From Pseudomonas sp. MH9.2 (GTDB lineage Bacteria; Pseudomonadota; Gammaproteobacteria; Pseudomonadales; Pseudomonadaceae): 64,000 bases of DNA. The notes under the pieces were generated by a model that had not been told where the DNA came from, searched no databases, and was given only the letters and a program-made list of their open reading frames with translations. Shown piece after piece: positions 8,175-16,827 of this stretch (positions are counted from its first letter, which is position 1; each line of letters opens with the position of its first letter). The position numbers were made by a program, and so were the translations under genes. The stretch is taken from assembly GCF_034353875.1 (NCBI RefSeq), contig NZ_CP133784.1, positions 4,058,501-4,122,500 of the forward strand, in the 5' to 3' direction.

Positions 8175-9497
8175 ATGAAACCTACGACTTCACTCCCGTT
8201 TTCTGCCCAGCAGGATCAGTGGTACGAGCAGGCCCGCGCCAGACTCAACCCGCAGCGTCTCAAGCAGCTTTTGTTTGATATCAGCAATATCCACAGCCCG
8301 ACGGGTGCGACCCGTCAGGCCAGCGAGTTCATGAGTCGCCACCTGCAAGGCATCGGCATGAAGTCGCGCTACTGCCCGATGAGCGACATCACGGGCAACG
8401 TGGTAGGTGAATGCCGTGGCAGTGGTGGCGGCGCAACCGTGTTGCTGTATGCGCCCATCGACACCCACCTGGACCGTACTCCCGGTGAGGAAATGCTCAC
8501 CGGCGAAGGTCAGGAAGCCGACCTGCAACCCTTCGCGCAGATGGTTGATGACTGGGTGTTTGGTCTCGGCTCATCGAACCCCAAGGCGATGATTGCGACC
8601 TTGACCGAAGTGGCCACCGCGCTGATTGAAGCGGAGGTGCCGCTGCGGGGTGACTTGCTGCTGGGTATGGCCGACGGCGGTATGCCGGTGGACATCAGTG
8701 CGCGTCACGCGGGTATGTCCAATGGCGTGATTCATCTGCTCAATCGCGGCATGTACCCGGACTTCGCCATCATCATGAAGCCATGGAACTGGGTCTACCA
8801 CGAGGAACCGGGCATGGCCTGGTTCAAGCTCAAGGTCTACGGCACCCTTGGCTATGCCGGTGTGCCGCACGACATTCCGGGTTTCCGCAGCTCCGTGGTG
8901 CCTTCAGCCACGGTTATCCAGGAGCTGCAGCAGTGGATTCTGGCTTACACCAAACGCAACACCAGCGGTGTCATCGAGCCACACGGCTGGATCAGCGGTG
9001 TGCGCGGAGGCGACGTCGAACGCCCGGCGTTCCCGAGCGCGGTCACTGAAATCTTTTTCGATGTGCGTATTAATCCGCGCGTCAGCCCCGGTGACGTCAA
9101 GGCGCAGTTCGCTGAATTCGTCGACGACCTCAAGGTGCGCTTTCCTGCGCTGGATCTGGGCTGGGAAATGTACGGCTCGGTACCTGGCGGCACTACTGAT
9201 CCGCAAAACTGGATCATCCAGTCATGCAAGCGGGGTTGGGAGTTCATTGAGCAACGCCCACACGGCATGCCCGACATGCTCGCCGGTCAAACGGATGGTG
9301 CAGCGCTACGCCGTTATGGCGTGCCGACCGCGCGTATCGGTTGGCCGTGGCCCGCGACCGGCGCACCGCTGCCGGTGGCCGAGGGTTTGGGCGGCATGGG
9401 CGCGACCTATGTCCCTGATCTGATGCCCTGCGCCGAGAAGATTCTCTACGCGTTGATCGACACCCTGACGCGTCCCCGCCACGAACTGGGCCTGTGA
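8175..9497 (+). CDS. M20-family peptidase/deacylase-like protein, metal site divergent
   Basis: 440 residues with the fold signature of M20 peptidases and acetylornithine deacetylases. A-P-I-D-T-H-L-D near residue 98 matches the metal-binding H-x-D motif, and a dimerisation-domain segment with E-I-F-F-D-V-R-I-N-P-R lies near 300. Other key positions deviate. The bridging-metal Asp motif reads G-L-G-S-S-N-P-K-A, with Asn in place of Asp; no E-E pair follows in L-L-L-G-M-A-D-G-G; and the C-terminal metal His region is not obvious. ATG 8175 follows GAGGAAG; an upstream ATG inside the preceding gene was rejected. It may be a specialised amidohydrolase or a non-canonical enzyme. It is grouped with the racemase-like and amidase genes. 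Confidence 0.65.
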   Translation: MKPTTSLPFSAQQDQWYEQARARLNPQRLKQLLFDISNIHSPTGATRQASEFMSRHLQGIGMKSRYCPMSDITGNVVGECRGSGGGATVLLYAPIDTHLDRTPGEEMLTGEGQEADLQPFAQMVDDWVFGLGSSNPKAMIATLTEVATALIEAEVPLRGDLLLGMADGGMPVDISARHAGMSNGVIHLLNRGMYPDFAIIMKPWNWVYHEEPGMAWFKLKVYGTLGYAGVPHDIPGFRSSVVPSATVIQELQQWILAYTKRNTSGVIEPHGWISGVRGGDVERPAFPSAVTEIFFDVRINPRVSPGDVKAQFAEFVDDLKVRFPALDLGWEMYGSVPGGTTDPQNWIIQSCKRGWEFIEQRPHGMPDMLAGQTDGAALRRYGVPTARIGWPWPATGAPLPVAEGLGGMGATYVPDLMPCAEKILYALIDTLTRPRHELGL

Positions 9498-9513
9498 GCA
9501 CGAGGAGCTAATA

Positions 9514-10251
9514 ATGAAAAAGCGCATCAAGATGATTTTCCCGGTTCCGATGAGTGAGGCCACGCGTCCGCTGGTGGAATCTCAGCTGCCCGCTTCGCTG
9601 ATGCGGCCCGACATTGACGTGAGCTTTGTGGGCGCGGGCCAGGTGATGACCCTGGCCGACAGCTATTACGACATGGCGCTGATGGAGCTGGCGGTGATCG
9701 AAGCCGGGATCAAGGCTGAGGAAGAAGGCTACGACGCGGTGTGCGTGAATACCGTCAGTGACTCTGGCCTGTCGGCGCTGCGTTCACGCTTGTCGATCCC
9801 GGTACTGGCACCAGGTATCGCCGCGTTCCATACCGCCTGCATGCTCGGACAGAAGTTCAGCATCCTGACCATGTGGCCGCGTTGGTACCCGCTGTATCGC
9901 AAGACCATCAAGGAATACGGCTTGGAATCGCGTCTGGCCTCGATCCGCTCGATCGATGTGCGCCCCGACACTGAGGCGTTGCTGGAAGGCAAGGAGGAGG
10001 TGGTCTTCGCCAAACTACTGGAAGCGGGAAGGCTTGCCATTGAGCAAGACGGTGCCGATGTGATTGTGCTCGGCTCGACCACCATGCACCAGTCACATGC
10101 CTATCTTGCCCAGCATCTACCGGTGCCAGTGCTCAACCCTGGGCTGATTGCTTACAAGATGTGCGAAGTGCTGCTCGACCTGGGTCTGTGCCACAGCAAG
10201 ATCGCCTACCCAAGCCCGGAACAGAACAAGGACGCAGCCTTCAGTCGCTGA
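9514..10251 (+). CDS. Asp/Glu/hydantoin racemase-family protein lacking both cysteines
   Basis: 245 residues with the two-domain Asp/Glu racemase fold, closest in feel to hydantoin racemases and maleate-isomerase-type proteins. The first motif reads V-N-T-V-S-D-S-G-L-S-A-L-R, where hydantoin racemases have Cys two residues before S-D. The second reads V-L-G-S-T-T-M-H, where they have L-G-C-x-G-M. So both catalytic cysteines appear replaced, by Thr and Ser. The start is clear (GAGGAG before ATG 9514). The family also includes decarboxylases and isomerases, so simple racemisation is unlikely. It lies between the M20-like gene and an amidase, suggesting steps on an N-containing open-chain intermediate. 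Confidence 0.7.
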   Translation: MKKRIKMIFPVPMSEATRPLVESQLPASLMRPDIDVSFVGAGQVMTLADSYYDMALMELAVIEAGIKAEEEGYDAVCVNTVSDSGLSALRSRLSIPVLAPGIAAFHTACMLGQKFSILTMWPRWYPLYRKTIKEYGLESRLASIRSIDVRPDTEALLEGKEEVVFAKLLEAGRLAIEQDGADVIVLGSTTMHQSHAYLAQHLPVPVLNPGLIAYKMCEVLLDLGLCHSKIAYPSPEQNKDAAFSR

Positions 10252-10274
10252 AGCCTGCGCCAAGGAGTGCTGAC

Positions 10275-11723
10275 ATGACAGTGTTTGAATCTGCAAGCGT
10301 TCACGTTTCGACCGATATGACCATCGCCGAGGCGTCTGAGGCTTTTCGCAACGGCGTGCTGAGTAGCGTCGAGCTGGTCCAGGCGTGCCTGAAGCGTTCT
10401 GAGGAAGGTAAGTCGCTCAATGTGTATGTGACCCTCGACAGCGCGGGAGCTTTGCAGGCCGCCCAGGCCGCCGATGCTGCACGCAAGGCGGGCGAGCCGC
10501 TCAAGCCGCTCAGTGGCATCCCGATTGTCATCAAGGACAATATCCACGTTGCGGGGCTGCAGTGCACCGCAGGCTCACCGGCTTTCGCAGGCTTTGTGCC
10601 GAGTGAAGATTCGCCCTGCGTGCAAAAACTGCGTGAAGCCGGGGCGATCATTCTCGGCAAGACCAACATGCATGAACTGGCTTTCGGTGCCACTGGCTAT
10701 AACGGTGCTTACAACACTGGCGTTGAGGTGGGCGTGCGCAACCCGTACGACGGCACGCGTATCGCGGGTGGCTCATCCTCTGGCAGCGCCGCAGCATTAG
10801 GCGCACGTATGGCCCTGGCGGCATTGGGCACCGACACCGGTGGCTCGATGCGCATTCCGCCAGCGCTCAATGGCTGCGCTTCGTTGCGCCCAAGCGCAGG
10901 ACGCTACTCCGACCGTGGCGTTATCCCGATTGCCCGCAGCCGCGACACGGTCGGACCGATGGCGCTGTGCATGGCCGACGTAGCGCTCCTCGATGGATTG
11001 ATCACGGGTGAGTACGCAATGCCATCGGTGGTGCTGGGCGAGTTGCGCTTAGGCGTACCGAGCGAGTTTTGGGAGAACCTCGATGAGGACACCTACGAGC
11101 AAGCGGTGGCCGCGGCAGAAAAGCTGAGCGGCCACGGCGTGACCCTGGTACCCATCGAAGATGCCGGCCTGCATGCACTGAACGAGCCGGTAGGTTTCCC
11201 CGTGGTGATCCATGAGGCCTACGACTGCATGGTCGACTACCTGCGCGACTACGGTCATGCCATGACCATCGAGCAGCTCGCCGAGAACATTCACAGCCCC
11301 GATGTGCGCTGGATTTATGACCACTGGGTACTGCCACGCAAAATGCCGGTCGGCGATCAACTGGTGGATGTTGCACCGGCTTATCAGGCTGCGCAGAACG
11401 GTGGCCGTCAGGCGCTGCTTGAGCGTTACCAGACGCTGTTTGAGCTGCACCAGCTCGACGCGCTGCTGTTTCCCACTACGGCAGTAGTGGCTCCATTGGC
11501 CAACGACGAGGTCAACCAGCCAAGCATCTTCGAGCGCCTGATCCAGAACACCGAGCCAGCCGCCAGCGCGGGTCTGCCGTGTATTCAGTTGCCGGTAGGG
11601 CTGGGTAGCCGAAGCGGTTTGCCTGTGGGCATGGAGTTGGACGGTCCACCCGGTTGCGACCGCCGCCTGCTGGCTATCGGTCAGATGCTGGAAGGCCTGT
11701 TTGGCCGAGTACCACGCGCTTGA
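10275..11723 (+). CDS. second amidase-signature family amidase
   Basis: A 482-residue amidase-signature protein with an intact triad: Lys in I-V-I-K-D-N-I-H-V-A-G near residue 83, the cis-Ser in A-G-G-S-S-S-G-S near 160 and the nucleophile in D-T-G-G-S-M-R near 183. CAAGGAG stands before ATG 10275, so the longer in-frame extension into the preceding gene was dropped. Compared with the amidase at 1302 it keeps the canonical G-G-S-S-S-G motif and has a different C-terminal half, so it is not a recent duplicate. It probably cleaves a carboxamide of a pathway intermediate in the cytoplasm. Confidence 0.85.
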   Translation: MTVFESASVHVSTDMTIAEASEAFRNGVLSSVELVQACLKRSEEGKSLNVYVTLDSAGALQAAQAADAARKAGEPLKPLSGIPIVIKDNIHVAGLQCTAGSPAFAGFVPSEDSPCVQKLREAGAIILGKTNMHELAFGATGYNGAYNTGVEVGVRNPYDGTRIAGGSSSGSAAALGARMALAALGTDTGGSMRIPPALNGCASLRPSAGRYSDRGVIPIARSRDTVGPMALCMADVALLDGLITGEYAMPSVVLGELRLGVPSEFWENLDEDTYEQAVAAAEKLSGHGVTLVPIEDAGLHALNEPVGFPVVIHEAYDCMVDYLRDYGHAMTIEQLAENIHSPDVRWIYDHWVLPRKMPVGDQLVDVAPAYQAAQNGGRQALLERYQTLFELHQLDALLFPTTAVVAPLANDEVNQPSIFERLIQNTEPAASAGLPCIQLPVGLGSRSGLPVGMELDGPPGCDRRLLAIGQMLEGLFGRVPRA

Positions 11724-11748
11724 ACCGTGTGGTCCGTGAGGAGGCGTT

Positions 11749-12507
11749 ATGAGTCAGGGCAGTCTGTGGCGCGACAAGGTGGTGATTGTGACCGGGGGCG
11801 GCAGCGGGATAGGCCGCGATGTTTGCCTGGCGCTGGCACGCGAAGGCGCACGTGTGGTGATTGGCAATCGCACTGCGCAGTCTGGTCAGGCGGTGGTCGA
11901 GGAAATCCTCGCTGGCGGTGGTCAGGCGTTGTTCCGTGCCACGGATGTGTCCTGCGCGGCGGATTGCCAAGCCTTGGTCGCGCTGGCCATCAACACCTAC
12001 GGTCGCCTCGATGGCGCATTCAATAATGCGGGTCTGCAGCGCGACTTCAACGACGTGCATGAGACCCCGCTGGAAGACCTGTCCGAGGTCATCGACATCG
12101 ACCTCAAGGGCGTGCTGTACATGATGAAGTATGAGGCGGCCGCGATGCTCAACGGCCACGGCGGCGCCATCGTTAACAACGCCTCGATCTTCGGCCTTAA
12201 GGCGATGCCCAAGACCGCCTGTTACGTTGCCGCCAAGCACGGAGTTGTCGGGGCAACCCGCGCCGTAGCGCTGGATTACGCGACTCGCGGCATCCGCGTC
12301 AATGCCATCTGCCCCGGCCCGATCAAAACGCCAAGTTTCGACCGTGTCACCGGTGGCGACGAACACATGTATGACGAAGGCGTTCCCATGCACCGCATTG
12401 GCCGTCCCGAGGAAGTGACCACGGCGGTGCTATGGCTGCTGTCGGAACAATCTTCTTATGTAACGGGCACGACCCTCTCGGTAGATGGCGGCATGTCGGC
12501 CGAATGA
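11749..12507 (+). CDS. short-chain dehydrogenase/reductase
   Basis: A 252-residue classical SDR: cofactor motif T-G-G-G-S-G-I-G (residues 16-23), N-N-A-G near 92, the catalytic Ser in N-N-A-S-I-F-G-L near 145, Y-V-A-A-K near 159 and the C-terminal V-D-G-G-M. The length and the acidic end of strand 2 region cannot decide between NAD and NADP. In a Rieske-oxygenase pathway a cis-dihydrodiol dehydrogenase of this family would supply the catechol for the extradiol enzyme encoded next, which is the most natural role here. Confidence 0.85.
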   Translation: MSQGSLWRDKVVIVTGGGSGIGRDVCLALAREGARVVIGNRTAQSGQAVVEEILAGGGQALFRATDVSCAADCQALVALAINTYGRLDGAFNNAGLQRDFNDVHETPLEDLSEVIDIDLKGVLYMMKYEAAAMLNGHGGAIVNNASIFGLKAMPKTACYVAAKHGVVGATRAVALDYATRGIRVNAICPGPIKTPSFDRVTGGDEHMYDEGVPMHRIGRPEEVTTAVLWLLSEQSSYVTGTTLSVDGGMSAE

Positions 12508-12544
12508 ATCGTCCTGATCAGCAACGGTCAAAGGAGAACAATAA

Positions 12545-13504
12545 ATGATCAATGCTTTGAGCTACGTGGTGGTGCAAACCCCGCACCTCGACGCCTGGAT
12601 AGAGCAGGCCCGGCACCACATTGGCTTGCATGTCGATGTGGTCGAACCTGATGTCTGTGTGCGCTTGCGTGCAGATGAGAAGGTTCAGCGCTTGCTGGTC
12701 AGCGCCTGCAAGGGGGAGGCGACAATGGGCATGGGGTTCGGAGTGCTCGATGCCGCCGCTCTGGAGAACACCCGGCAGGCCCTTGAGGATGCAGGTTATC
12801 CGACCACCGATGGCACTGCTGAAGAGCTACGCCTGCGGGGTGTGGCGGGCATGGTGCACTTCACTGACCCGGACGGTCTGCGCCTGGAAGTTGCCTACGG
12901 TCTCGCCGATGCCACGACTCCGTTTGTACCGGGGCGCCCTCTGGGTGGCTTCCGTACCGGCGACATGGGCTTGGGGCATGTTGCATTGATCACTGGGCAC
13001 TTCGATAAGCTCAGTCACCTGTACCGCAACGTGTTGGGTTTCAAGGTGAGCGACCACACCCATGCACCCTTTCGCGTCGAGTTCCTGCACTGCAATCCGC
13101 GCCATCACACCCTCGGTCTGGCACACACCGGTGGTCCGGCGAAGATCTACCACCTAATGCTCGAGTACAACGATTTCGACGACGTTGGGCGCGCCTACGA
13201 CATGGCCCTGGTCAACCCCGAATGCATCGGAGTCACGCTGGGTCGCCATATCAATGACCACGTCACCTCCTTCTACTTGAAGAACCCGGACGGCTGGATG
13301 TTCGAGCTGGGTTGGGCCAGCCGCACCGTCGGCCCGGACTGGGAAGTCGAGGAGCTGCAAGGCATGAGTCTGTGGGGCCATGACCGCTCATGGCTGCCGG
13401 ACGACAAGCGCGAAGAAGCGCGACAAATCCTCAAGCGTCTGGCCGATCAGGGCGTGCGTGCCCCAGTCGTGACCACTGCGCAAACCGCTAAGGCCAAACA
13501 ATGA
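12545..13504 (+). CDS. extradiol (meta-cleavage) dioxygenase, type I
   Basis: A 319-residue two-module VOC-fold extradiol dioxygenase like 2,3-dihydroxybiphenyl 1,2-dioxygenase. The Fe(II) ligands are recognisable in the second module: His in G-L-G-H-V-A-L (about residue 147), His in I-Y-H-L-M-L-E (about 204) and Glu in W-M-F-E-L-G-W (about 255). The acid/base His lies in L-G-L-A-H near 195. It opens a catechol next to its hydroxyls, giving a 2-hydroxymuconate-type product. An AAGGAG ribosome site precedes ATG 12545. Its stop overlaps the start of the hydrolase gene, which fits the usual bph/hsa arrangement of dioxygenase followed by C-C hydrolase. Confidence 0.88.
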   Translation: MINALSYVVVQTPHLDAWIEQARHHIGLHVDVVEPDVCVRLRADEKVQRLLVSACKGEATMGMGFGVLDAAALENTRQALEDAGYPTTDGTAEELRLRGVAGMVHFTDPDGLRLEVAYGLADATTPFVPGRPLGGFRTGDMGLGHVALITGHFDKLSHLYRNVLGFKVSDHTHAPFRVEFLHCNPRHHTLGLAHTGGPAKIYHLMLEYNDFDDVGRAYDMALVNPECIGVTLGRHINDHVTSFYLKNPDGWMFELGWASRTVGPDWEVEELQGMSLWGHDRSWLPDDKREEARQILKRLADQGVRAPVVTTAQTAKAKQ

Positions 13505-14358
13505 CTGCACACTCTCAATCCGTCTCGCCGGAAATTGCCAACCGTATTCAAATTGGCGAATGCACCCTCAACTATCACGACCAGGGCGAGGGCGACGTCA
13601 TTCTGTTGATCCACGGCTCCGGACCGGGCGTGACCGGCTGGGCTAACTGGCGCGGGGTGATTCCAACCCTGTCGCAGCGGGCGCGGGTCATCGCTCCCGA
13701 TATGCTCGGCTTCGGTTACACCCGTTGTCCATCGGAGTGGAAACTGGACCCTGCCATTTGGGTGCAGTCACTGATCGGCTTGCTCGATGCGCTGAACATC
13801 AAGCAAGTGTCCATTGTCGGCAACTCCTTTGGTGGTGCCATTGCCCTGGCGTTAGCCAAGGCTTATCCGCAGCGCGTACAGCGCTTGGTGCTGATGGGCG
13901 CTGCTGGCCTGTCGTTCCCGATTACCGACGGACTGGACAAGGTCTGGGGTTATCAGCCGTCGTTGCAGGCGATGCGCGGGCTGATGGAGGTGTTTGCCTA
14001 CGACCATGGCCTGATAAACGACGACCTGGTCAGCATGCGCTATCAGGCGAGCATTCGCGACGACGTGCAAAGCCGTTTCGCCCAACTGTTCCCCGCACCG
14101 CGCCAGCAAGGCGTGGAAATGCTCGCCCTGGCCGAAGATGATTTACGCGCGTTGCCACACCAGACGCTGCTGATCCACGGTCGTGACGACAAGGTCATTC
14201 CGCTGGAGTTGTCCGAGCGCATGTTGCGCCTGATTCCCCATTCCCAGATGCACGTGTTCGGCGAATGCGGGCACTGGGTTCAGATCGAAAAGGCCCAGGC
14301 CTTCAACCGCCTACTGGTCGACTTTCTGGTCGACCAACCGGCCAATGCAGGAGCATGA
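13501..14358 (+). CDS. meta-cleavage product hydrolase (MhpC/BphD-like)
   Basis: A 285-residue alpha/beta-hydrolase of the C-C bond hydrolase group. Oxyanion loop H-G-S-G-P-G-V-T-G-W near residue 36 is characteristic of BphD/MhpC. The nucleophile is in V-G-N-S-F-G-G (about residue 107), the acid in G-R-D-D-K-V-I-P (about 228) and the His in C-G-H-W-V-Q (about 258). Translationally coupled to the extradiol dioxygenase by a four-base overlap (ATGA), it should hydrolyse that enzyme's ring-cleavage product to a 2-hydroxydienoate and an acid. The lower-pathway hydratase, aldolase and aldehyde dehydrogenase are not in this window. Confidence 0.87.
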   Translation: MTAHSQSVSPEIANRIQIGECTLNYHDQGEGDVILLIHGSGPGVTGWANWRGVIPTLSQRARVIAPDMLGFGYTRCPSEWKLDPAIWVQSLIGLLDALNIKQVSIVGNSFGGAIALALAKAYPQRVQRLVLMGAAGLSFPITDGLDKVWGYQPSLQAMRGLMEVFAYDHGLINDDLVSMRYQASIRDDVQSRFAQLFPAPRQQGVEMLALAEDDLRALPHQTLLIHGRDDKVIPLELSERMLRLIPHSQMHVFGECGHWVQIEKAQAFNRLLVDFLVDQPANAGA

Positions 14359-14360
14359 CC

Positions 14361-14798
14361 ATGAATCGAGAAACTATTAAGGGCCGCTGGTCCATCCAAT
14401 CCTGGGAGCAGCTGTACGACGATGGCCGGGTGGTGTGCCCAATGGGCACTGAGCTGGAAGGCTTTATTGAGTACAGCGACTTCGGCATGTTTTGCGTGGT
14501 GGCCAAGAAAGGCCGCGAGCTATTCCTGACAGGTGGCCAGTGGTCGGCCGAGGACGCCGAGAAGGCTGCTGCCTACAGCAGCTACCTGACTTACGCAGGC
14601 GACTTCGACGTAGCAGGCAACACGATCACCCACAAAGTGCGCTACAGCATTTTCCCCAATTGGGTCGGTGGCAACCAGCTCCGTACCGCCGAACTGGATG
14701 GCGATACCCTGTCGCTTACGGCACGTCTTGAAGAGGGCAGCGGCGAAGCCCGTACCGCACGCCTGATGTGGACGCGTGCCACGGTTGTGCCAAGCTGA
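14361..14798 (+). CDS. lipocalin-like domain protein
   Basis: 145 residues resembling the Lipocalin_5 (lipocalin-like) family: I-K-G-R-W-S-I-Q-S-W at the start, then G-F-I-E-Y-S-D-F-G near residue 34 and a regular series of beta-strands ending L-M-W-T-R. No signal peptide, so it is cytoplasmic. ATG 14361 sits eight bases after AGGAG; ATG 14355 is too close to that site. Members of this family are often found beside catabolic or polyketide genes, and their activity is mostly unknown. It is the last gene of the cluster, 80 bases before the island junction. Confidence 0.7.
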   Translation: MNRETIKGRWSIQSWEQLYDDGRVVCPMGTELEGFIEYSDFGMFCVVAKKGRELFLTGGQWSAEDAEKAAAYSSYLTYAGDFDVAGNTITHKVRYSIFPNWVGGNQLRTAELDGDTLSLTARLEEGSGEARTARLMWTRATVVPS

Positions 14799-14879
14799 TT
14801 AATGTTCGGCGCGCAGCGTGTTTGCGTGTCGAATTTCTCTGCTTCCGCCCATCCCAATAGCCCTGAAACCCCGTATTTA

Positions 14880-14954
14880 CTGGATTTCAGGCACAAAAAA
14901 AGACGTCCGTGGACGTCTTTTTTTGTGGATTTGGTGGGCCGGGGTAATCTGAAC
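14880..14954 (-). repeat. left island junction: ssrA terminator repeat plus decayed ssrA 3' end
   Basis: Bases 14880-14920 are identical to 48828-48868 (41 bp) and contain the ssrA terminator hairpin A7-GACGTCC. Eleven bases further right, 14932-14954 resembles the last 24 bases of ssrA (48880-48903) with one gap and three mismatches, and the 11-base spacing is the same at both ends. This is what integration into the 3' end of ssrA leaves at the far end of an island. Confidence 0.88.
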
Positions 14955-15005
14955 TGAATTTATAACTAATTGATTTAAAATGGATTGTACGGTTTAAAAA
15001 GTTTT

Positions 15006-15028
15006 TTGGAATACCAATTGGAATACCA
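15006..15028. repeat. paired TTGGAATACCA sites at left island end
   Basis: Two copies of TTGGAATACCA (15006-15016 and 15018-15028), about 50 bases inside the left junction. Three more copies, one inverted, lie inside the right junction at 48716-48767. Their placement at both ends of the element suggests integrase or excisionase arm-binding sites. Confidence 0.55.
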
Positions 15029-15094
15029 AAATATTGAGCTAACGGCGCAGAGAGACAAGGTGTCTGCCGGTTCCATTCTCTAAAGGTGTTTTTT

Positions 15095-15994
15095 CTAAGT
15101 GGTTTTCAGGCTGTCTGCCAGGTACACGCCAGTCCCAGACTCCATCGTTATCAGGCGCTCCACGACTTGGGCCCGTGCCAGCTGGTGCTTCTCTGCGAGC
15201 TCATCGAGCAGGCGTATCACTGTTTTCGAGAGTTCGACGTTAACTTGCTTCTTGCCCGCTGCCACCATGTCTTCGTCATGCCGCTTGCGGCTCCAACGAT
15301 TCTTGATTTGCTGGAGGATGAATTTCTGCTCGTCGGGGCGAAGCTCAATGCCATCGAAGTACATGAGTAGCTCGGTGTAATTGTTGAAAGGGGGCTGATT
15401 TTTGAATAGGAATTTATTTTTTTTCTTCAGCCACTCCCAGGCGCATTGACAGCGCTTGGTACCGTCCTTTTTGTCTTTGAACCACTCGAAGTCACGGTCC
15501 TTCACCTTGTGCTTGCACCAAGCATCGCGAAGGTCTTCGATTGCGGCTGTTTTAACTGTGAGGTCGACATCCCAGAGATCGAGCATGGCGATGAAACGAT
15601 TTCTGTCGGTGAGGTGTGCCAGGTCTTTAGACGGTTCCTGAGGAGGTCTCAAATCGGTGATGCCTTCAAACTCGCGAAGTAGCCATTGATGCTGCCTTTC
15701 ACCTCCGTCAATCCACTTTAACTTGGCGTCTGGAACCAGGAACTTGTCTTTTAGTGAGGGGATGCGTGCGCGGAGCAAAAGCTTGTCTTTTAGGCATCGG
15801 GCGATCTCATCTCGCATGGTCCTGCCGTTGCAGCTGGCAGGGTCGAGGTTGGTTTGCTCATCGCGGTATAGGTACAGCCATAGCCATAGCCAAATGTCAT
15901 GACGATTGTTCGGTCGCCGCTCATTGAGCTGCTGGGCCAGCTCATCGTGCCAATCATCGTTGAAGGAAAGCCCGTCCATCGCGGAACCAGTCAT
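15095..15994 (-). CDS. hypothetical island protein with ribbon-helix-helix-like C terminus
   Basis: I do not recognise this 299-residue protein. It is charged and Trp-rich at the N terminus (W-L-W-L-W-L-Y near residue 35) and mostly helical by appearance. The last 55 residues contain K-K-Q-V-N-V-E-L-S-K-T-V-I-R-L-L, a strand followed by helices, which looks like a ribbon-helix-helix DNA-binding unit. ATG 15994 is chosen; an in-frame TTG lies two codons upstream and another ATG at 15979. It is the first gene inside the left end of the island and is alone on its strand, with a long AT-rich gap behind it. It may control integration or the neighbouring genes, but this is inference. Confidence 0.5.
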   Translation of the reverse strand: MTGSAMDGLSFNDDWHDELAQQLNERRPNNRHDIWLWLWLYLYRDEQTNLDPASCNGRTMRDEIARCLKDKLLLRARIPSLKDKFLVPDAKLKWIDGGERQHQWLLREFEGITDLRPPQEPSKDLAHLTDRNRFIAMLDLWDVDLTVKTAAIEDLRDAWCKHKVKDRDFEWFKDKKDGTKRCQCAWEWLKKKNKFLFKNQPPFNNYTELLMYFDGIELRPDEQKFILQQIKNRWSRKRHDEDMVAAGKKQVNVELSKTVIRLLDELAEKHQLARAQVVERLITMESGTGVYLADSLKTT

Positions 15995-16000
15995 AGTCAA

Positions 16001-16534
16001 TACCTATTATATCGATTGTTTGTTAATGCAAAACCTATTAAATGGTTGTAATTTTAGTGCGGTTCTAGGTCTATTCTATAGATGATCTATGGAGATTCAA
16101 GTGTGAATCTATGTATATTCTAGGAATTAATTTATCATTAAAAGTCCATAGATAAAGGCTATATAGCAGTTATTGCTAGTGATTTAACAGTAGGCAGTGT
16201 GATTTTTCACTCTGCGAATCGCTACTATTTTTAGGAGGGCAATTTTTGAGGTGGGTCATGAGAGCGTCAGTGACGCTTTGCCATGCTCCAGGAGGGCGCA
16301 TATGGCATTGAGCTCATTGGTAAGTACGGGCGTATCGAGAGGATGAAATTGGCGGCGCTATGTAGGTATTGAGGGGCTGTGCTCGTCTGTAGGCATAGAC
16401 CTCTGGTCTGTGCGCGACAGAATTGATTCATCGTCATGAATCTTGGGCTATTTACGTTGCAGTGGGGCGTGCACGTGGTGCGTATTTTCTTACAAGACAT
16501 GCCAATCCTCTGAACGGATAAGAGGAGCCAGTTC
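16001..16534. other. AT-rich gap upstream of the alpA-like gene
   Basis: No gene is supported here. The first 250 bases are markedly AT-rich compared with the chromosome. They must carry the divergent promoters of the gene ending at 15095 and of the AlpA-like gene. The only long open frame (16267-16590, -) overlaps the AlpA-like gene and has no family resemblance. Confidence 0.4.
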
Positions 16535-16735
16535 ATGAGGATCATTCGCCTGAAAGACGTCAAGCATTCCACCGGCCTGGGTCGGTCCACGATCTATAAG
16601 TACATCAGCGAGGGGAGCTTTCCAAAACCAATATCATTGGGCGACAGGGCTGTCGGTTGGGTTGAAAGCGAAGTGATGGGCTGGGTCATGACAAGGATAG
16701 AGGCGCGCGATCTGCAAGTGGCAGCTGCCGCTTGA
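16535..16735 (+). CDS. AlpA-family phage transcriptional regulator
   Basis: A 66-residue MerR-like winged helix of the AlpA family: R-L-K-D-V-K-H-S-T-G-L-G-R-S-T-I-Y at the start, then G-S-F-P-K-P-I-S-L-G and the closing V-G-W-V-E-S-E-V. In P4-like satellites and CP4-57-type islands AlpA activates excision and integrase expression. GAGGAG stands ahead of ATG 16535. A strong terminator at 16788-16827 follows. Its partner integrase is at the other end of the island. Confidence 0.85.
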   Translation: MRIIRLKDVKHSTGLGRSTIYKYISEGSFPKPISLGDRAVGWVESEVMGWVMTRIEARDLQVAAAA

Positions 16736-16787
16736 TTTTGAGAACGGTACCATCGGTTTGCGCTATCCATTGCGACTGAAGACAGGA

Positions 16788-16827
16788 AGCACCATGACCG
16801 GATCGCCTCCGGTCATGGTGCTTTTTT
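16788..16827 (+). terminator. strong intrinsic terminator after alpA-like gene
   Basis: A perfect 15-base stem (AGCACCATGACCGGA at 16788-16802 and its complement at 16808-16822) with a five-base loop and a run of six Ts from 16822. It lies 53 bases after the AlpA-like stop. Confidence 0.92.

Noticed and set aside
16267..16590. 107-aa minus-strand frame in the AT-rich gap
   Set aside because: It overlaps the AlpA-like start on the opposite strand and shows no family features.
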